Assembly: GCA_021813265.1 (NCBI GenBank)
Contig: JAKALF010000010.1
Location: 1 to 19,078, forward strand
Direction: 5' to 3'
Source of the DNA: a bacterium
GTDB taxonomy: Bacteria > Patescibacteriota > Minisyncoccia > UBA6257 > GWB1-50-10
DNA: 19,078 nt
Of the stretch, positions 1 to 7,011 are shown one piece after another. Positions within the stretch are counted from its first letter, which is position 1; each line of letters begins with the position of its first letter. Position numbers and translations under genes: made by a program. The notes below the pieces were generated by a model. It was not told the origin of the DNA. It searched no databases and worked only from the letters and a program-made list of their open reading frames with translations.

Positions 1-117
1 CTCCATAGCGGATGATCCGGGGATCATCGGATTATCAAGCACGTGATACGCGTAATGCGCTTCTTCAATTTCTTCACGCAGTTTTTTTACTCTTTTAGAC
101 GCTTCTTCTCTCTTCAT
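1..117 (-). CDS. ligA: NAD-dependent DNA ligase, N-terminal fragment (cut by window edge)
   Basis: Only the first 39 residues are visible; the rest lies off the left edge. They begin MKREEASKRVKKLREEIEEA and continue with HYAYHVLDNP. This resembles the N-terminal Ia helical subdomain of bacterial LigA, which reads roughly LR..I..H.Y.YYVLD.P.I. That subdomain contacts NAD+ during ligase adenylation. The usual D-x-x-Y-D segment that follows is not seen: after NPMIP the sequence reads GSSAME. The start is the ATG at 117, preceded by a TATAAT box 7 nt upstream. A GAGG lies in that spacer but would sit at the transcript start. The gene is downstream of pilD in the same direction with its own promoter, so it is probably a separate housekeeping unit. 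The assignment rests on a short match and could be wrong. Confidence 0.6.
   Translation of the reverse strand, partial: MKREEASKRVKKLREEIEEAHYAYHVLDNPMIPGSSAME
11..28. repeat. Perfect 8-bp inverted repeat with 2-nt centre
   Basis: GATGATCC at 11-18 and GGATCATC at 21-28 are exact reverse complements around GG. The repeat lies inside the presumed ligA fragment, at the codons where the expected D-x-x-Y-D signature is missing. The flanks do not continue the symmetry, so a long fold-back assembly artefact is not supported. It may be chance. Confidence 0.5.
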
Positions 118-124
118 ATGCCTC

Positions 125-130
125 ATTATA
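125..130 (-). promoter_or_regulatory. -10 box for ligA (TATAAT, 7 nt before ATG)
   Basis: A perfect TATAAT reads on the minus strand, ending 7 nt before the ATG at 117. With normal -10 to start-site spacing, transcription would begin at or within a base or two of the start codon, giving a leaderless or near-leaderless mRNA. No good -35 box is evident; TTGGAA at about 16 bp spacing is a weak candidate. Confidence 0.6.
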
Positions 131-158
131 CTTTATTTTACGAGGCTTCCAAAAGGTT

Positions 159-1061
159 TTATCGTAAACCCAAAAGGTTGAAATACGCTTTTACAATCGT
201 AAATCCAAAGAAAAACAGGGTCGCGTAGCCTGCTATCATAATAGGTCCGAACGGAACCCTGTCTTTCATTTTTTTTCTTTTTGAAAGCAAAAGATACGTT
301 CCCCATACGCCTCCAATGACAAATGAGAGGAGTGTTCCTATTAAAGAATCCGGCCATCCAAAGATAAGTCCTAAGACAAAAGCAAGTTTCACGTCTCCAA
401 AACCCATTCCCCTTCCTTTGGTTACTACATGCAACATCCAAAACAAAGCCCCAACCACGACGGAACCTATGACGTGGTTTATAACCACGCTATCCAACGA
501 TCCGATTGCCCCATAGTTTTTCAAAAAAGACGCGGAGAATATGGGAAGACTACTTCTATATAGCGAGAGGATCGCGGTGATAAAGATTCCCAAAACACCG
601 AGTATCGTGGTTAATTCATCGGGTATTAAAAAGTGTTTTAGATCAATAAGGGTTATGAGAAGAAATACAAGAAAAACGGCTATCCATAGCAGGATTAAAA
701 TATAATGCCACCATGGGGCTTCCAATAACAAGAATGTCTTTTGAGAAAAACCCCAAGTATAATTTAAAAACCAAGGAATCCCCGCGACTACCAAACCTGA
801 AACCGCTTCAATGATAGGATACTGTAAGGTAAGACTTGCCCTGCATGTTTTACACCTTCCTCCTTGTATACAAAAACTTAGGATGGGCATCAGTTCATGC
901 CATTTCAATACTCTTCCGCACGCATCGCACTTTGACCTTCCTCTGATACATTCACGATTAAAAACATTTCTCTCCGGATTATATCGAAGAGATAAAACGT
1001 TTATAAAACTTCCGAGAGCCATCCCTAAGGCAAATAAGAGAACATAGTAAGCAAATTCCAT
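159..1061 (-). CDS. pilD: Prepilin peptidase / N-methyltransferase (type IV pilus leader peptidase)
   Basis: This 300-residue polytopic membrane aspartyl protease (family A24) cleaves prepilin leaders and N-methylates the new N-terminus. The N-terminal part has the GSFINVLSLR signature and a cytoplasmic loop with a CxxC pair of pairs (C45, C48, C70, C73), the zinc-binding arrangement of the full-length bifunctional enzyme. The protease half carries both catalytic aspartates: D140 in LIDLKHFLIPD and D223 in GMGFGDVKL. The C-terminal PFGP motif before the last helix is also typical. Length is slightly above the usual 250-290. Its ATG lies 1 nt after the TAG of the upstream pilin gene, with no Shine-Dalgarno sequence, so it is probably translated by coupling. 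Enzyme and a main substrate are thus co-expressed. It is the only prepilin peptidase in the window and presumably serves all the pilins here. Confidence 0.95.
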   Translation of the reverse strand: MEFAYYVLLFALGMALGSFINVLSLRYNPERNVFNRECIRGRSKCDACGRVLKWHELMPILSFCIQGGRCKTCRASLTLQYPIIEAVSGLVVAGIPWFLNYTWGFSQKTFLLLEAPWWHYILILLWIAVFLVFLLITLIDLKHFLIPDELTTILGVLGIFITAILSLYRSSLPIFSASFLKNYGAIGSLDSVVINHVIGSVVVGALFWMLHVVTKGRGMGFGDVKLAFVLGLIFGWPDSLIGTLLSFVIGGVWGTYLLLSKRKKMKDRVPFGPIMIAGYATLFFFGFTIVKAYFNLLGLR

Positions 1062-1062
1062 G

Positions 1063-1512
1063 CTAGTTTTTACACGTCATCCCAAGAGGCTCTTCGGTGA
1101 CAAAAGCGGATTTTCCTCCCGATTCAATGCAATAATATTGGATTTGCAAATTCGGCTCTTGTCCAATTTTTTGATTGAGTTGCGAATACATGATATAGGA
1201 CGTGGATCCCTTTGAAGCGTTTTTTGCTATTACTAAATTCCCCCCTTGAAGCGTGATGTCGTCAACGAGAGCTTTAAGATCAGAGTTCGCTATTTCCCCT
1301 ATCGAAGGAACAGTTTGAAGCGCGTCATAGGTTCCGTTGTACATCGTCTCGGCAAGCGCCCGAACCTGATTCATTTGTTGAATAATTCTCGCGTCTTTCG
1401 CTTTGTCGCGGGCTGGACCAAGAGCCGTGAGAAGCACGGATGAGAGAATTCCTATGATTCCAACGACGACAAGCATTTCAATAAGGGTGAATCCTGATGA
1501 TTTAGTATTCAT
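1063..1512 (-). CDS. Type IV major-type prepilin (149 aa)
   Basis: The protein begins MNTKSSG|FTLIEMLVVVGIIGILS: a short positively charged leader, Gly7 at -1, Phe at +1 and Glu12 at +5, followed by the hydrophobic N-terminal helix. This is a textbook class III (type IV) prepilin signal. The globular part has two cysteines (C128 and C147) near the C-terminus that may close a D-region disulfide loop. The segment LGPARDKAKDARI...AETMY is shared with the pilins at 1600-2007 and 11578-11994, so all three are paralogues. It has its own extended -10 promoter and pilD follows one base after its stop. Whether this or the 1600-2007 pilin is the major subunit cannot be decided from sequence. Confidence 0.93.
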   Translation of the reverse strand: MNTKSSGFTLIEMLVVVGIIGILSSVLLTALGPARDKAKDARIIQQMNQVRALAETMYNGTYDALQTVPSIGEIANSDLKALVDDITLQGGNLVIAKNASKGSTSYIMYSQLNQKIGQEPNLQIQYYCIESGGKSAFVTEEPLGMTCKN

Positions 1513-1521
1513 GGTTTTTTC

Positions 1522-1527
1522 ATTATA
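1522..1527 (-). promoter_or_regulatory. Extended -10 box for pilin-pilD unit (TGaTATAAT, 9 nt before ATG)
   Basis: TATAAT on the minus strand ends 9 nt before the ATG at 1512 and is preceded by TG plus one base, an extended -10. There is no Shine-Dalgarno sequence in the 9-nt spacer (gaaaaaacc). The expected transcription start falls at or next to the ATG. Confidence 0.65.
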
Positions 1528-1545
1528 TCATATAAATACCATTTC

Positions 1546-1578
1546 AAAAATAACCCCTGTTCTACAGGGATTATTTTT
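1546..1578 (-). terminator. Rho-independent terminator after pilin 1600-2007 (possibly bidirectional)
   Basis: AAAAATAA-c-CCCTGT, loop tct, ACAGGG-a-TTATTTTT: a 14-bp stem with one C/A mismatch and a 3-nt loop. The A-run on one side and T-run on the other allow termination in either direction. It lies 22 nt beyond the stop of the pilin ending at 1600 and upstream of the next promoter (1522-1527), so it insulates the two pilin units. Confidence 0.85.
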
Positions 1579-1599
1579 TATTTCAATCTTATTTTCCTA

Positions 1600-2007
1600 C
1601 TAAGGACAAACACCCGTCGTTGCGCTCGTTGGCTCTGTTGACCCTGTTTTTCCTGTACTATCAGAACAATAGTATGTACCCGAAGAAGTATTAAGAGAAG
1701 AAGAAAAAGCAACTGAGTTTGCCGCAACACTTACTTTCAAAGTACCCCCCTGACTCGAAACGTCCGCCACTAATTTTGCTATATCTGCTTGCGCAAGGGT
1801 AACCGCGGCATAATGATTCGCGCTATTTGAATCATATAACGTCTCCGCGATAACGAGACCTTGCTTGATCGCGCTTTGAATTCTCGCGTCTTTTGCTTTG
1901 TTTCTTGATGGGCCTAACGCCGCGAGTATGGTTGCCGAGAGAATACCTACGATCGCGACAACGACAAGCATTTCAATAAGGGTGAATCCTGACTTTTTAG
2001 TATTCAT
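1600..2007 (-). CDS. Type IV major-type prepilin (135 aa)
   Basis: The protein begins MNTKKSG|FTLIEMLVVVAIVGILS, with Gly7 at -1, Phe at +1 and Glu12 at +5, processed by PilD before assembly. The N-terminal helix runs to about residue 35, then LGPSRNKAKDARIQ...AETLY, nearly the same as in the neighbouring pilin. The C-terminal half is rich in Ser, Thr and Ala, with C114 and C134 placed to form a terminal loop. It is compact, like many Gram-positive and CPR pilins. It stands alone as a transcription unit, with a TATAAT box before it and a strong hairpin after it. Stand-alone strong expression would suit the main fibre subunit, which makes it the best major-pilin candidate; that is inference. 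Confidence 0.93.
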   Translation of the reverse strand: MNTKKSGFTLIEMLVVVAIVGILSATILAALGPSRNKAKDARIQSAIKQGLVIAETLYDSNSANHYAAVTLAQADIAKLVADVSSQGGTLKVSVAANSVAFSSSLNTSSGTYYCSDSTGKTGSTEPTSATTGVCP

Positions 2008-2015
2008 AATAATAT

Positions 2016-2021
2016 ATTATA
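2016..2021 (-). promoter_or_regulatory. -10 box for pilin 1600-2007 (TATAAT, 8 nt before ATG)
   Basis: A perfect TATAAT on the minus strand ends 8 nt before the ATG at 2007. The spacer (atattatt) has no Shine-Dalgarno sequence. The surroundings are very AT-rich, so chance matches are more likely here, but the position fits the window-wide pattern. Confidence 0.6.
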
Positions 2022-2065
2022 TCGTATATTTCGACCTTGTTCTTTTTTAGTATATCATATTCCAC

Positions 2066-3271
2066 TTAAAACGTCTGGGTAAGGTTATAGAGCGGAAGAA
2101 GAATGGAAGCAAAAAGCATCGCCACCAAACCTCCGATAACAACCATGAGAATAGGCTGAATCAACTCAACGAGATTTGAAACTTTATCCTCAACCTGCCT
2201 TCTGTAGTAGTCACTAATCTTTGAAAGAAGGGTTTCAAGACGTCCCGTGGACTCTCCCACGGCAATGAGCTGGGAGACAAGCGGGGGAAAATAGGAAACG
2301 TCTTTAAGGGCCTGGGAAAGGAGTTCTCCCTTTCTTACGTTTTGCGCCGCCCCGTGCAAAATTTCACGATATACCGAATTCCCTATCGTCCTTGACGATA
2401 TCTCGACGGATTGGGGAATGGTGAGTCCTCCTTGAATTAGAACCCGAGTCGATTCCGCGAACCGCGAGAGGTATAAAAATTGGAAGAGCTTTCCAAAAAG
2501 CGGAAGGCGTAAACTAAGCTCGTCAAACACCACCTTTCCCTCCTCGCTTCTTATATAGTCAATAAGGACAATAAGCCCGATCACGAAGGCTATAAGAATC
2601 GCGATCCACCAGTTTTGAACGATTCCCCCAACCGTGATAAGCACTTGGGTGAAAAAAGGCAACGTTATTTTCGCTTCCGCGAATATGGGAGTAATTTGCG
2701 GCAACACCATAGTTACCATAACCATGGCGACAATAATAAAGAGTCCTATCACAAACGCGGGATAAATCAAGGCGTTGCGAACTTTTCCTATAAGAATGGA
2801 CTGCTTCTCCAAATAATCGGCCAAGAAATCCAAGACTTCCCCCAAGCGTCCCGTTACTTCAGCGGACCGTACCATGTTTACGTAAAATTCCGAAAACACT
2901 CCCGGATGCCTTCCTAGAGCCTGCGAGAGAGAAAATCCCGATTCTATGTCGCTTATGATTTCAGAGATAACTTGTTTCAAAACGGGCTTGGTTGTCTGGG
3001 CGTATAAATTTCGCAAGCTGTTTTCAAGCGGGACTTGAGACGCGAGAAGCGTCGCGAATTGACGCGTAAAGATCATGAGATCGGCGGTTTTGGCGCGTTC
3101 AAAAAAATCAGTTATCCGCCTATACCACGCGTCTTCCTTTTCCACTTCGACACTTAACACAAAGAGCGCGTGGCTTAATAATATATTCACCGCGGCCTCG
3201 CGAGAAGCGGCCTCAACACTTCCCACTTGAAGCTCTCCGTCTTTTGTTCTCGCTTTGTACGTAAACTTCAT
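2066..3271 (-). CDS. pilC: Type IV pilus inner-membrane platform protein
   Basis: This 401-residue GspF/PilC family protein is the platform that couples the PilB and PilT motors to pilin insertion and removal. It opens with the usual small N-terminal region MKFTYKARTKDGELQVGSVE. Two T2SSF helical domains follow, at about 65-190 (FTRQFATLLASQVPLENSL) and 267-390 (LSRFAESTRVLIQGGLTI). Both carry the G-x-L-S-x-A-L type segment and an E-x-T-G-R-L motif (residues 138-143 and 340-345). Three hydrophobic stretches, near 168-190, 221-239 and 370-393, match the normal topology. Length is typical. It has its own -10 box just before the ATG and is separated from pilT by about 40 bases. No terminator is visible after it. 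Confidence 0.95.
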   Translation of the reverse strand: MKFTYKARTKDGELQVGSVEAASREAAVNILLSHALFVLSVEVEKEDAWYRRITDFFERAKTADLMIFTRQFATLLASQVPLENSLRNLYAQTTKPVLKQVISEIISDIESGFSLSQALGRHPGVFSEFYVNMVRSAEVTGRLGEVLDFLADYLEKQSILIGKVRNALIYPAFVIGLFIIVAMVMVTMVLPQITPIFAEAKITLPFFTQVLITVGGIVQNWWIAILIAFVIGLIVLIDYIRSEEGKVVFDELSLRLPLFGKLFQFLYLSRFAESTRVLIQGGLTIPQSVEISSRTIGNSVYREILHGAAQNVRKGELLSQALKDVSYFPPLVSQLIAVGESTGRLETLLSKISDYYRRQVEDKVSNLVELIQPILMVVIGGLVAMLFASILLPLYNLTQTF

Positions 3272-3277
3272 ATCTTT

Positions 3278-3283
3278 ACTATA
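3278..3283 (-). promoter_or_regulatory. -10 box for pilC (TATAGT, 6 nt before ATG)
   Basis: TATAGT (5 of 6 to consensus) on the minus strand ends 6 nt before the ATG at 3271. The spacer aaagat has no Shine-Dalgarno sequence. The unit between pilT and pilC is only about 40 bases, so little else could drive pilC apart from read-through from pilT. Confidence 0.45.
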
Positions 3284-3311
3284 CTACATACCAATAACCA
3301 AACGCCACTTG

Positions 3312-4382
3312 TTATGTTCTTTCAAGCAGAATTCTAAGCTCCGAGGGGTTAAGGGAATATCCTTCGGCTTGCTCCAGGGATATTTCTTTCTTCTTAACCA
3401 AAGTGACGAGCGATCGGTTCAATGAAATCATACCCTCTTGCATGCTGGTTTCAATAACAAGATCGATCTGATATATTTTCCTCTCACGGATGAGATTTCT
3501 AATGGCTGAATTAGTAAGCATGATTTCGATTGCCGGAATACGCCCCCCTCCAACCCGGGGAACGAGACGCTGGGAAATAATACCCACAAGCGTTGACGCG
3601 AGTTGAGAAATAATTTGCCCCTGCTGTTCGGGAGGGAAGCTGTCTATAATACGATCGATGGTTTGGGATGCTGAGTTTGTATGAAGGGTTGAAAATACGA
3701 CATGCCCCGTTTCCGCCGCGGTCATAGCGGTTGAGATAGTTTCAGGATCGCGCATTTCTCCAATCATAAGAAGATCCGGATCCTGGCGGAGAACGGCCCG
3801 CAGCGCTTCATGAAACGAGGTCGCGTCTTGCCCCACTTCTCTTTGGGAAACAATACATCTGTCCTGAGCAAAGAGGTATTCTATGGGGTCTTCAACGGTA
3901 ATAATATGGTTATTTCGTTTATGATTCACCTCATCCAGGAGCGCGGCTAAGGTTGTTGATTTTCCGTGTCCCGCGGGACCTACAACCAGAACAAATCCTT
4001 GGTTCAGCGCCGCGAAATCATGGAGGAGGGGTGGAAGATTTAACTCTTCTATCGTTCTAATCTGAGCCTGAATCAAGCGAAGCGCGGCGGCAACGAATCC
4101 TCTTTGAAAAAACACATTGACGCGGAATCTGGCCTTGTCTTCAAAGTTGTATGAAAGATCAAGTTGCTTAAGCTGAAGAAATCTCGTCTTTTGTTCTTCG
4201 CTCAAAAGAGCGAATACCAACCCTTCGGCGTCTTCTTTTGTTAAAATGGGCTCCTTCACAAGGGGAATAAGGACGCTATCAACGCGGATCGTCGGTCTTC
4301 TTCCCACGGCTAGGTGCAAATCGGACGCGTTTTGCCGCGCCGTGGTGAGAAGGAGTTCGTTTAATTTTTGTTTGTAATCCAT
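3312..4382 (-). CDS. pilT: Type IV pilus retraction ATPase
   Basis: This 356-residue hexameric secretion-family ATPase disassembles the pilus for twitching and DNA pull-in. Numbered from the ATG at 4382, the N-terminal PAS-like domain includes ASDLHLAVGRRP (19-30). Walker A is GPAGHGKST (135-143), with His where Ser is usual. The Asp box is ITVEDPIEY and Walker B is DLLMIGEMRD (203-212). The His box is STLHTNSASQTIDRIID with H234, and AIRNLIRERK near 293-302 is the C-terminal PilT signature. It lacks the long N1 domain and tetracysteine of PilB. A longer reading frame starts at 4418. I prefer 4382 because a TATAAT box lies 7 nt before it and the extra 12 residues are not PilT-like. It follows pilB closely but can be transcribed separately. 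Confidence 0.95.
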   Translation of the reverse strand: MDYKQKLNELLLTTARQNASDLHLAVGRRPTIRVDSVLIPLVKEPILTKEDAEGLVFALLSEEQKTRFLQLKQLDLSYNFEDKARFRVNVFFQRGFVAAALRLIQAQIRTIEELNLPPLLHDFAALNQGFVLVVGPAGHGKSTTLAALLDEVNHKRNNHIITVEDPIEYLFAQDRCIVSQREVGQDATSFHEALRAVLRQDPDLLMIGEMRDPETISTAMTAAETGHVVFSTLHTNSASQTIDRIIDSFPPEQQGQIISQLASTLVGIISQRLVPRVGGGRIPAIEIMLTNSAIRNLIRERKIYQIDLVIETSMQEGMISLNRSLVTLVKKKEISLEQAEGYSLNPSELRILLERT

Positions 4383-4389
4383 GGAAATA

Positions 4390-4395
4390 ATTATA
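4390..4395 (-). promoter_or_regulatory. -10 box for pilT (TATAAT, 7 nt before ATG)
   Basis: A perfect TATAAT on the minus strand ends 7 nt before the ATG at 4382, within the 38-base gap after the pilB stop. It decides the pilT start in favour of 4382 over 4418. A separate promoter would let retraction be tuned apart from assembly. Confidence 0.6.
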
Positions 4396-4420
4396 TCGTT
4401 TCTTGGCTTCTCTGTCATGG

Positions 4421-6157
4421 CTATTCTTCCTCATCTTCCGTTTCCCGTATCACCTCTTCAAAAGCTATCTCTCCTTTCAAGGCCTTTAGGATACCGTCCT
4501 CACGAAGAGTTACCATATCTTGTCTCTTGGCTTCCGCGAGAAGTTTGTTTTCCGTAAATCCTTCCGATATGATCTCCCCTAATTCGCGCGTCATCTTAAA
4601 AATCTCAATAATAGCTATTCTTCCCACGATGCCTTTACCTTTGCAGATTTTGCAATCTTCTTTTTTTCCCCTCTGATACAACGTGTACGGTGCTTTGTAC
4701 AATTCTTCCGGTTTTGCTTTTTCCGGAAGATTTTTGAGTGTTTCATTAATGATTTCTTCCGCTTCCCGAGATACCTGAACGGAAACCTTGCAGGCATCAC
4801 AGAGACGCAACACAAGACGTTGCGCCACCATTAAATTAAGGGCGGAGGGAAGTAAAAATATCGGAACTTTTAAATCAGTCAAACGAGGAACGACCCCTAA
4901 AGCGTTGTTCGTGTGTATGGTTGAAAGCACGATATGCCCCGTCAATGCCGCGTTTACGGCAAGTCCAGCTGTTTCCGTGTCTCTAATTTCTCCTACCATG
5001 ATAATATCGGGATCCTGGCGAAGAATCTGACGAAGTCCGCTCGCGAAGGTGTATCCGATCTCCGGCTTAACCTGAGATTGATTCACTCCGTTCATAAAAT
5101 ACTCTACCGGATCTTCCAGGGTAACGATATTTACGTCGTCTCTATTCAGTTTTTGCATGATCGCGTAGAGTGTTGTCGTTTTCCCCGATCCCGTGGGTCC
5201 GCTTATCAAAATCATTCCATACGGACGTTCCGCGGCGTTTTCCAGTATTTCCCTGTTGTAGGCGTTAAGACCAAGACTATCCAATCCTTTTAATCCTGTT
5301 CGCGGATCCAGGACGCGAATCGCGACTTTTTCTCCATTCGGCGTTGGAAACGTTGAAACGCGGAAATCTATATCCCTTCCAAAGAGAAACGTTCTGAAGC
5401 GTCCGTCTTGAGGAACGCGGTTTTCATCGAGTTTAAGGCGGGCAAGAACTTTCACGCGCGAGATAACGGGCTGAGCGAGATTATCCGGAAGCGAAACAAC
5501 TTCTTTCAGAGCCCCATCCAATCGAAACCGTATTCGTATTTTTGATTTCTCCGGCTCTATATGCACGTCGGAAGCTCCCGCTTCCACCGCTTGCCTTAGA
5601 GTGGATGCGACAATTTTGATAATGGGAGCATCTTGTTCGCTCCATCCTTCTTCAAGCTCAACGGATTTTTCTTTAGACCCCACGCTTCCCACTTCTTTTA
5701 CGGCCGCCTCTATCTCGCTTTTGTAGGGTTTATATTTCCTCCATATGGCGGCAAGATCCGATGGGGTTATGACATATACTCCGAGACTTAAGGCGTTTTG
5801 TTTGGCGATAAAGCGAAGGGCGTCTTGAGCTCTCGGGTCATCCGGACGAAGCATTCCCACAATGAGAAGATTTTGTTTTTTCTCAAGAGGGGCTAGGTTA
5901 TAGTTCAGGGACGTCTCTTGGGGGATAAGTTTTAAGAGGTCGTCGTTTATCGTTTCCACGTTTACCTTTTTGTACGGAGCCCCCGTTATTTCCGCCTTTG
6001 CCTTCGCGATAGCAACCTCATCCCCTACCTGACGTTCGTACATCACTTCTTCAACGGTCCTCCCTGAATATTTAGCGTCTTCAAGAACGCGGGCTCCAGC
6101 CCGCTCTTCGATAATGCCCCGCGAAACGAGTTGCTTTACTAACTCTTGATCAGTCAT
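4421..6157 (-). CDS. pilB: Type IV pilus assembly ATPase
   Basis: This 578-residue GspE/PilB family motor powers pilus extension. The N-terminal GspE_N/MshEN-type domain (about 1-140) includes a stretch near 60-105 of the kind that binds c-di-GMP in some relatives; key residues were not verified. The N2 domain has GASDVHIEP (194-202). In the C-terminal domain, Walker A is GPTGSGKT (320-327), the Asp box is VTLEDPVEY, Walker B is DIIMVGEIRD (384-393), and the His box is LSTIHTNNALG. Two CxxC pairs, C453/C456 and C502/C505, form the zinc-binding tetracysteine diagnostic of the assembly ATPase rather than PilT. The C-terminus is very acidic. It starts 3 nt after the stop of the 96-residue gene and closes the pilMNO operon, with no ribosome binding site of its own. 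Confidence 0.96.
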   Translation of the reverse strand: MTDQELVKQLVSRGIIEERAGARVLEDAKYSGRTVEEVMYERQVGDEVAIAKAKAEITGAPYKKVNVETINDDLLKLIPQETSLNYNLAPLEKKQNLLIVGMLRPDDPRAQDALRFIAKQNALSLGVYVITPSDLAAIWRKYKPYKSEIEAAVKEVGSVGSKEKSVELEEGWSEQDAPIIKIVASTLRQAVEAGASDVHIEPEKSKIRIRFRLDGALKEVVSLPDNLAQPVISRVKVLARLKLDENRVPQDGRFRTFLFGRDIDFRVSTFPTPNGEKVAIRVLDPRTGLKGLDSLGLNAYNREILENAAERPYGMILISGPTGSGKTTTLYAIMQKLNRDDVNIVTLEDPVEYFMNGVNQSQVKPEIGYTFASGLRQILRQDPDIIMVGEIRDTETAGLAVNAALTGHIVLSTIHTNNALGVVPRLTDLKVPIFLLPSALNLMVAQRLVLRLCDACKVSVQVSREAEEIINETLKNLPEKAKPEELYKAPYTLYQRGKKEDCKICKGKGIVGRIAIIEIFKMTRELGEIISEGFTENKLLAEAKRQDMVTLREDGILKALKGEIAFEEVIRETEDEEE

Positions 6158-6160
6158 GGT

Positions 6161-6451
6161 TTAAAAGGGTTGAAACGGGTTACTCCTTCCCGCTTGAGGA
6201 AGTATGAGAGGAGTCGTGTAGTCTTGAAGAGATTTGAACGCGGGAAGATTCACCACCTCTCCCGGGTCTATATTGGTTTTGGTAAGCTGACTTACATTCT
6301 GAAGACTTTGAGGAACAATCTGATCAATAACTCCCGGATCCTTAAAGAAAACATAATAGGCGCCCATAAAGAGAAGGAGAATAATGACACCTACCGCTAT
6401 CACACTTATCCAGTTTACCGATTTTTTGTCTTGTTCTATGAGAATAGCCAT
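6161..6451 (-). CDS. Small single-pass membrane protein, PilP-like position and C-terminal motif
   Basis: This 96-residue protein has a short charged N-terminus, one membrane helix at about 14-36 (VNWISVIAVGVIILLLF...), and an outside segment of about 60 residues. It ends in GRSNPFQPF, which recalls the RNPF/RDPF-type motif near PilP and related pilus alignment proteins. It sits between pilO and pilB, where pilP follows pilO in Gram-negative bacteria. It has a 1-nt gap to pilO and a 3-nt gap to pilB, so it is co-translated with both. PilP is normally a lipoprotein of about 175 residues; there is no lipobox cysteine here and the protein is half that size. I infer a PilM/N/O complex partner; no enzymatic role is apparent. 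Confidence 0.75.
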   Translation of the reverse strand: MAILIEQDKKSVNWISVIAVGVIILLLFMGAYYVFFKDPGVIDQIVPQSLQNVSQLTKTNIDPGEVVNLPAFKSLQDYTTPLILPQAGRSNPFQPF

Positions 6452-6452
6452 A

Positions 6453-7007
6453 TTAGGGTTCTTGATAATACATCTCCATTTTTATGACCAAAGCAGAAGG
6501 ACCGCTGCTTTTGGGTTGGTATTTAAATTCTTGCACGTTTACCACGCGCACATTCGTTTCAAGCAGGTTCAAGAAATTTTTGATTCCCCCATAATCCCCC
6601 GTGACGGCTAAATCGACTTGCAGCACTCCTATTTTTTTCAGAAACGACTCTTTAGACGCCCGCTGAGCCACGGGTTTGAAATTCAAAGACGCTATGGTAA
6701 CAAATGATCGAGAGGCGGCGGCTTCTATTTCACGAACCGCGTTTATCGTATCAACTCCGCTTGGAATGGCGAGAGCTATTTTTTTCTGAATGTCTTTGAA
6801 GTTTTGAAAATTGGATATGGTATCCTGTACCTGTTTTATCGCGCTATCCTGATTTTTGAATAACGCCGTCTTTGACGCGAGCTCGGCTCGTTTCTCGTTT
6901 ATTTCCGTCACGTATCCTTTAATGAATTGCGCGTAGACAAAAAACGCCGCGATGAGAAAGAAACCCGCGATTCCAATACTCAAAATTCTTTTTGTTGATA
7001 TTCTCAT
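6453..7007 (-). CDS. pilO: Type IV pilus alignment-complex protein PilO-like
   Basis: This 184-residue bitopic protein has a cytoplasmic N-terminus (MRISTKR), one membrane helix at about 9-28 and a coiled-coil-prone segment at about 35-75 (EINEKRAELASK...). An alpha/beta extracytoplasmic domain follows, containing VDLAVTGDYGGIKNFLNLLE, the ferredoxin-like fold signature of PilO and GspM proteins. It heterodimerises with PilN in known systems. The C-terminal part (ALVIKMEMYYQEP) resembles the closing strand of that fold. Identity is supported by order (pilM, pilN, pilO) and by length close to the family's. It starts 4 nt after the pilN stop without a Shine-Dalgarno sequence. Confidence 0.88.
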   Translation of the reverse strand: MRISTKRILSIGIAGFFLIAAFFVYAQFIKGYVTEINEKRAELASKTALFKNQDSAIKQVQDTISNFQNFKDIQKKIALAIPSGVDTINAVREIEAAASRSFVTIASLNFKPVAQRASKESFLKKIGVLQVDLAVTGDYGGIKNFLNLLETNVRVVNVQEFKYQPKSSGPSALVIKMEMYYQEP

Positions 7008-7011
7008 ATGG

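Noticed and set aside
1..40. Fold-back assembly artefact at the left edge
   Set aside because: The inverted repeat is only 8 bp per arm and the bases outside it do not continue the symmetry.
2008..2065. Terminator between pilC and pilin 1600-2007
   Set aside because: The gap is AT-rich, with T-runs but no stable inverted repeat.
3312..4382. pilU (second retraction ATPase) as the identity of the gene
   Set aside because: There is only one retraction-type ATPase in the locus, and its His box and AIRNLIRE region fit PilT; nothing favours PilU.
4934..5293. Plus-strand open frame of 119 codons opposite pilB
   Set aside because: It mirrors the conserved Walker and Asp-box region of pilB and has no expression signals of its own.
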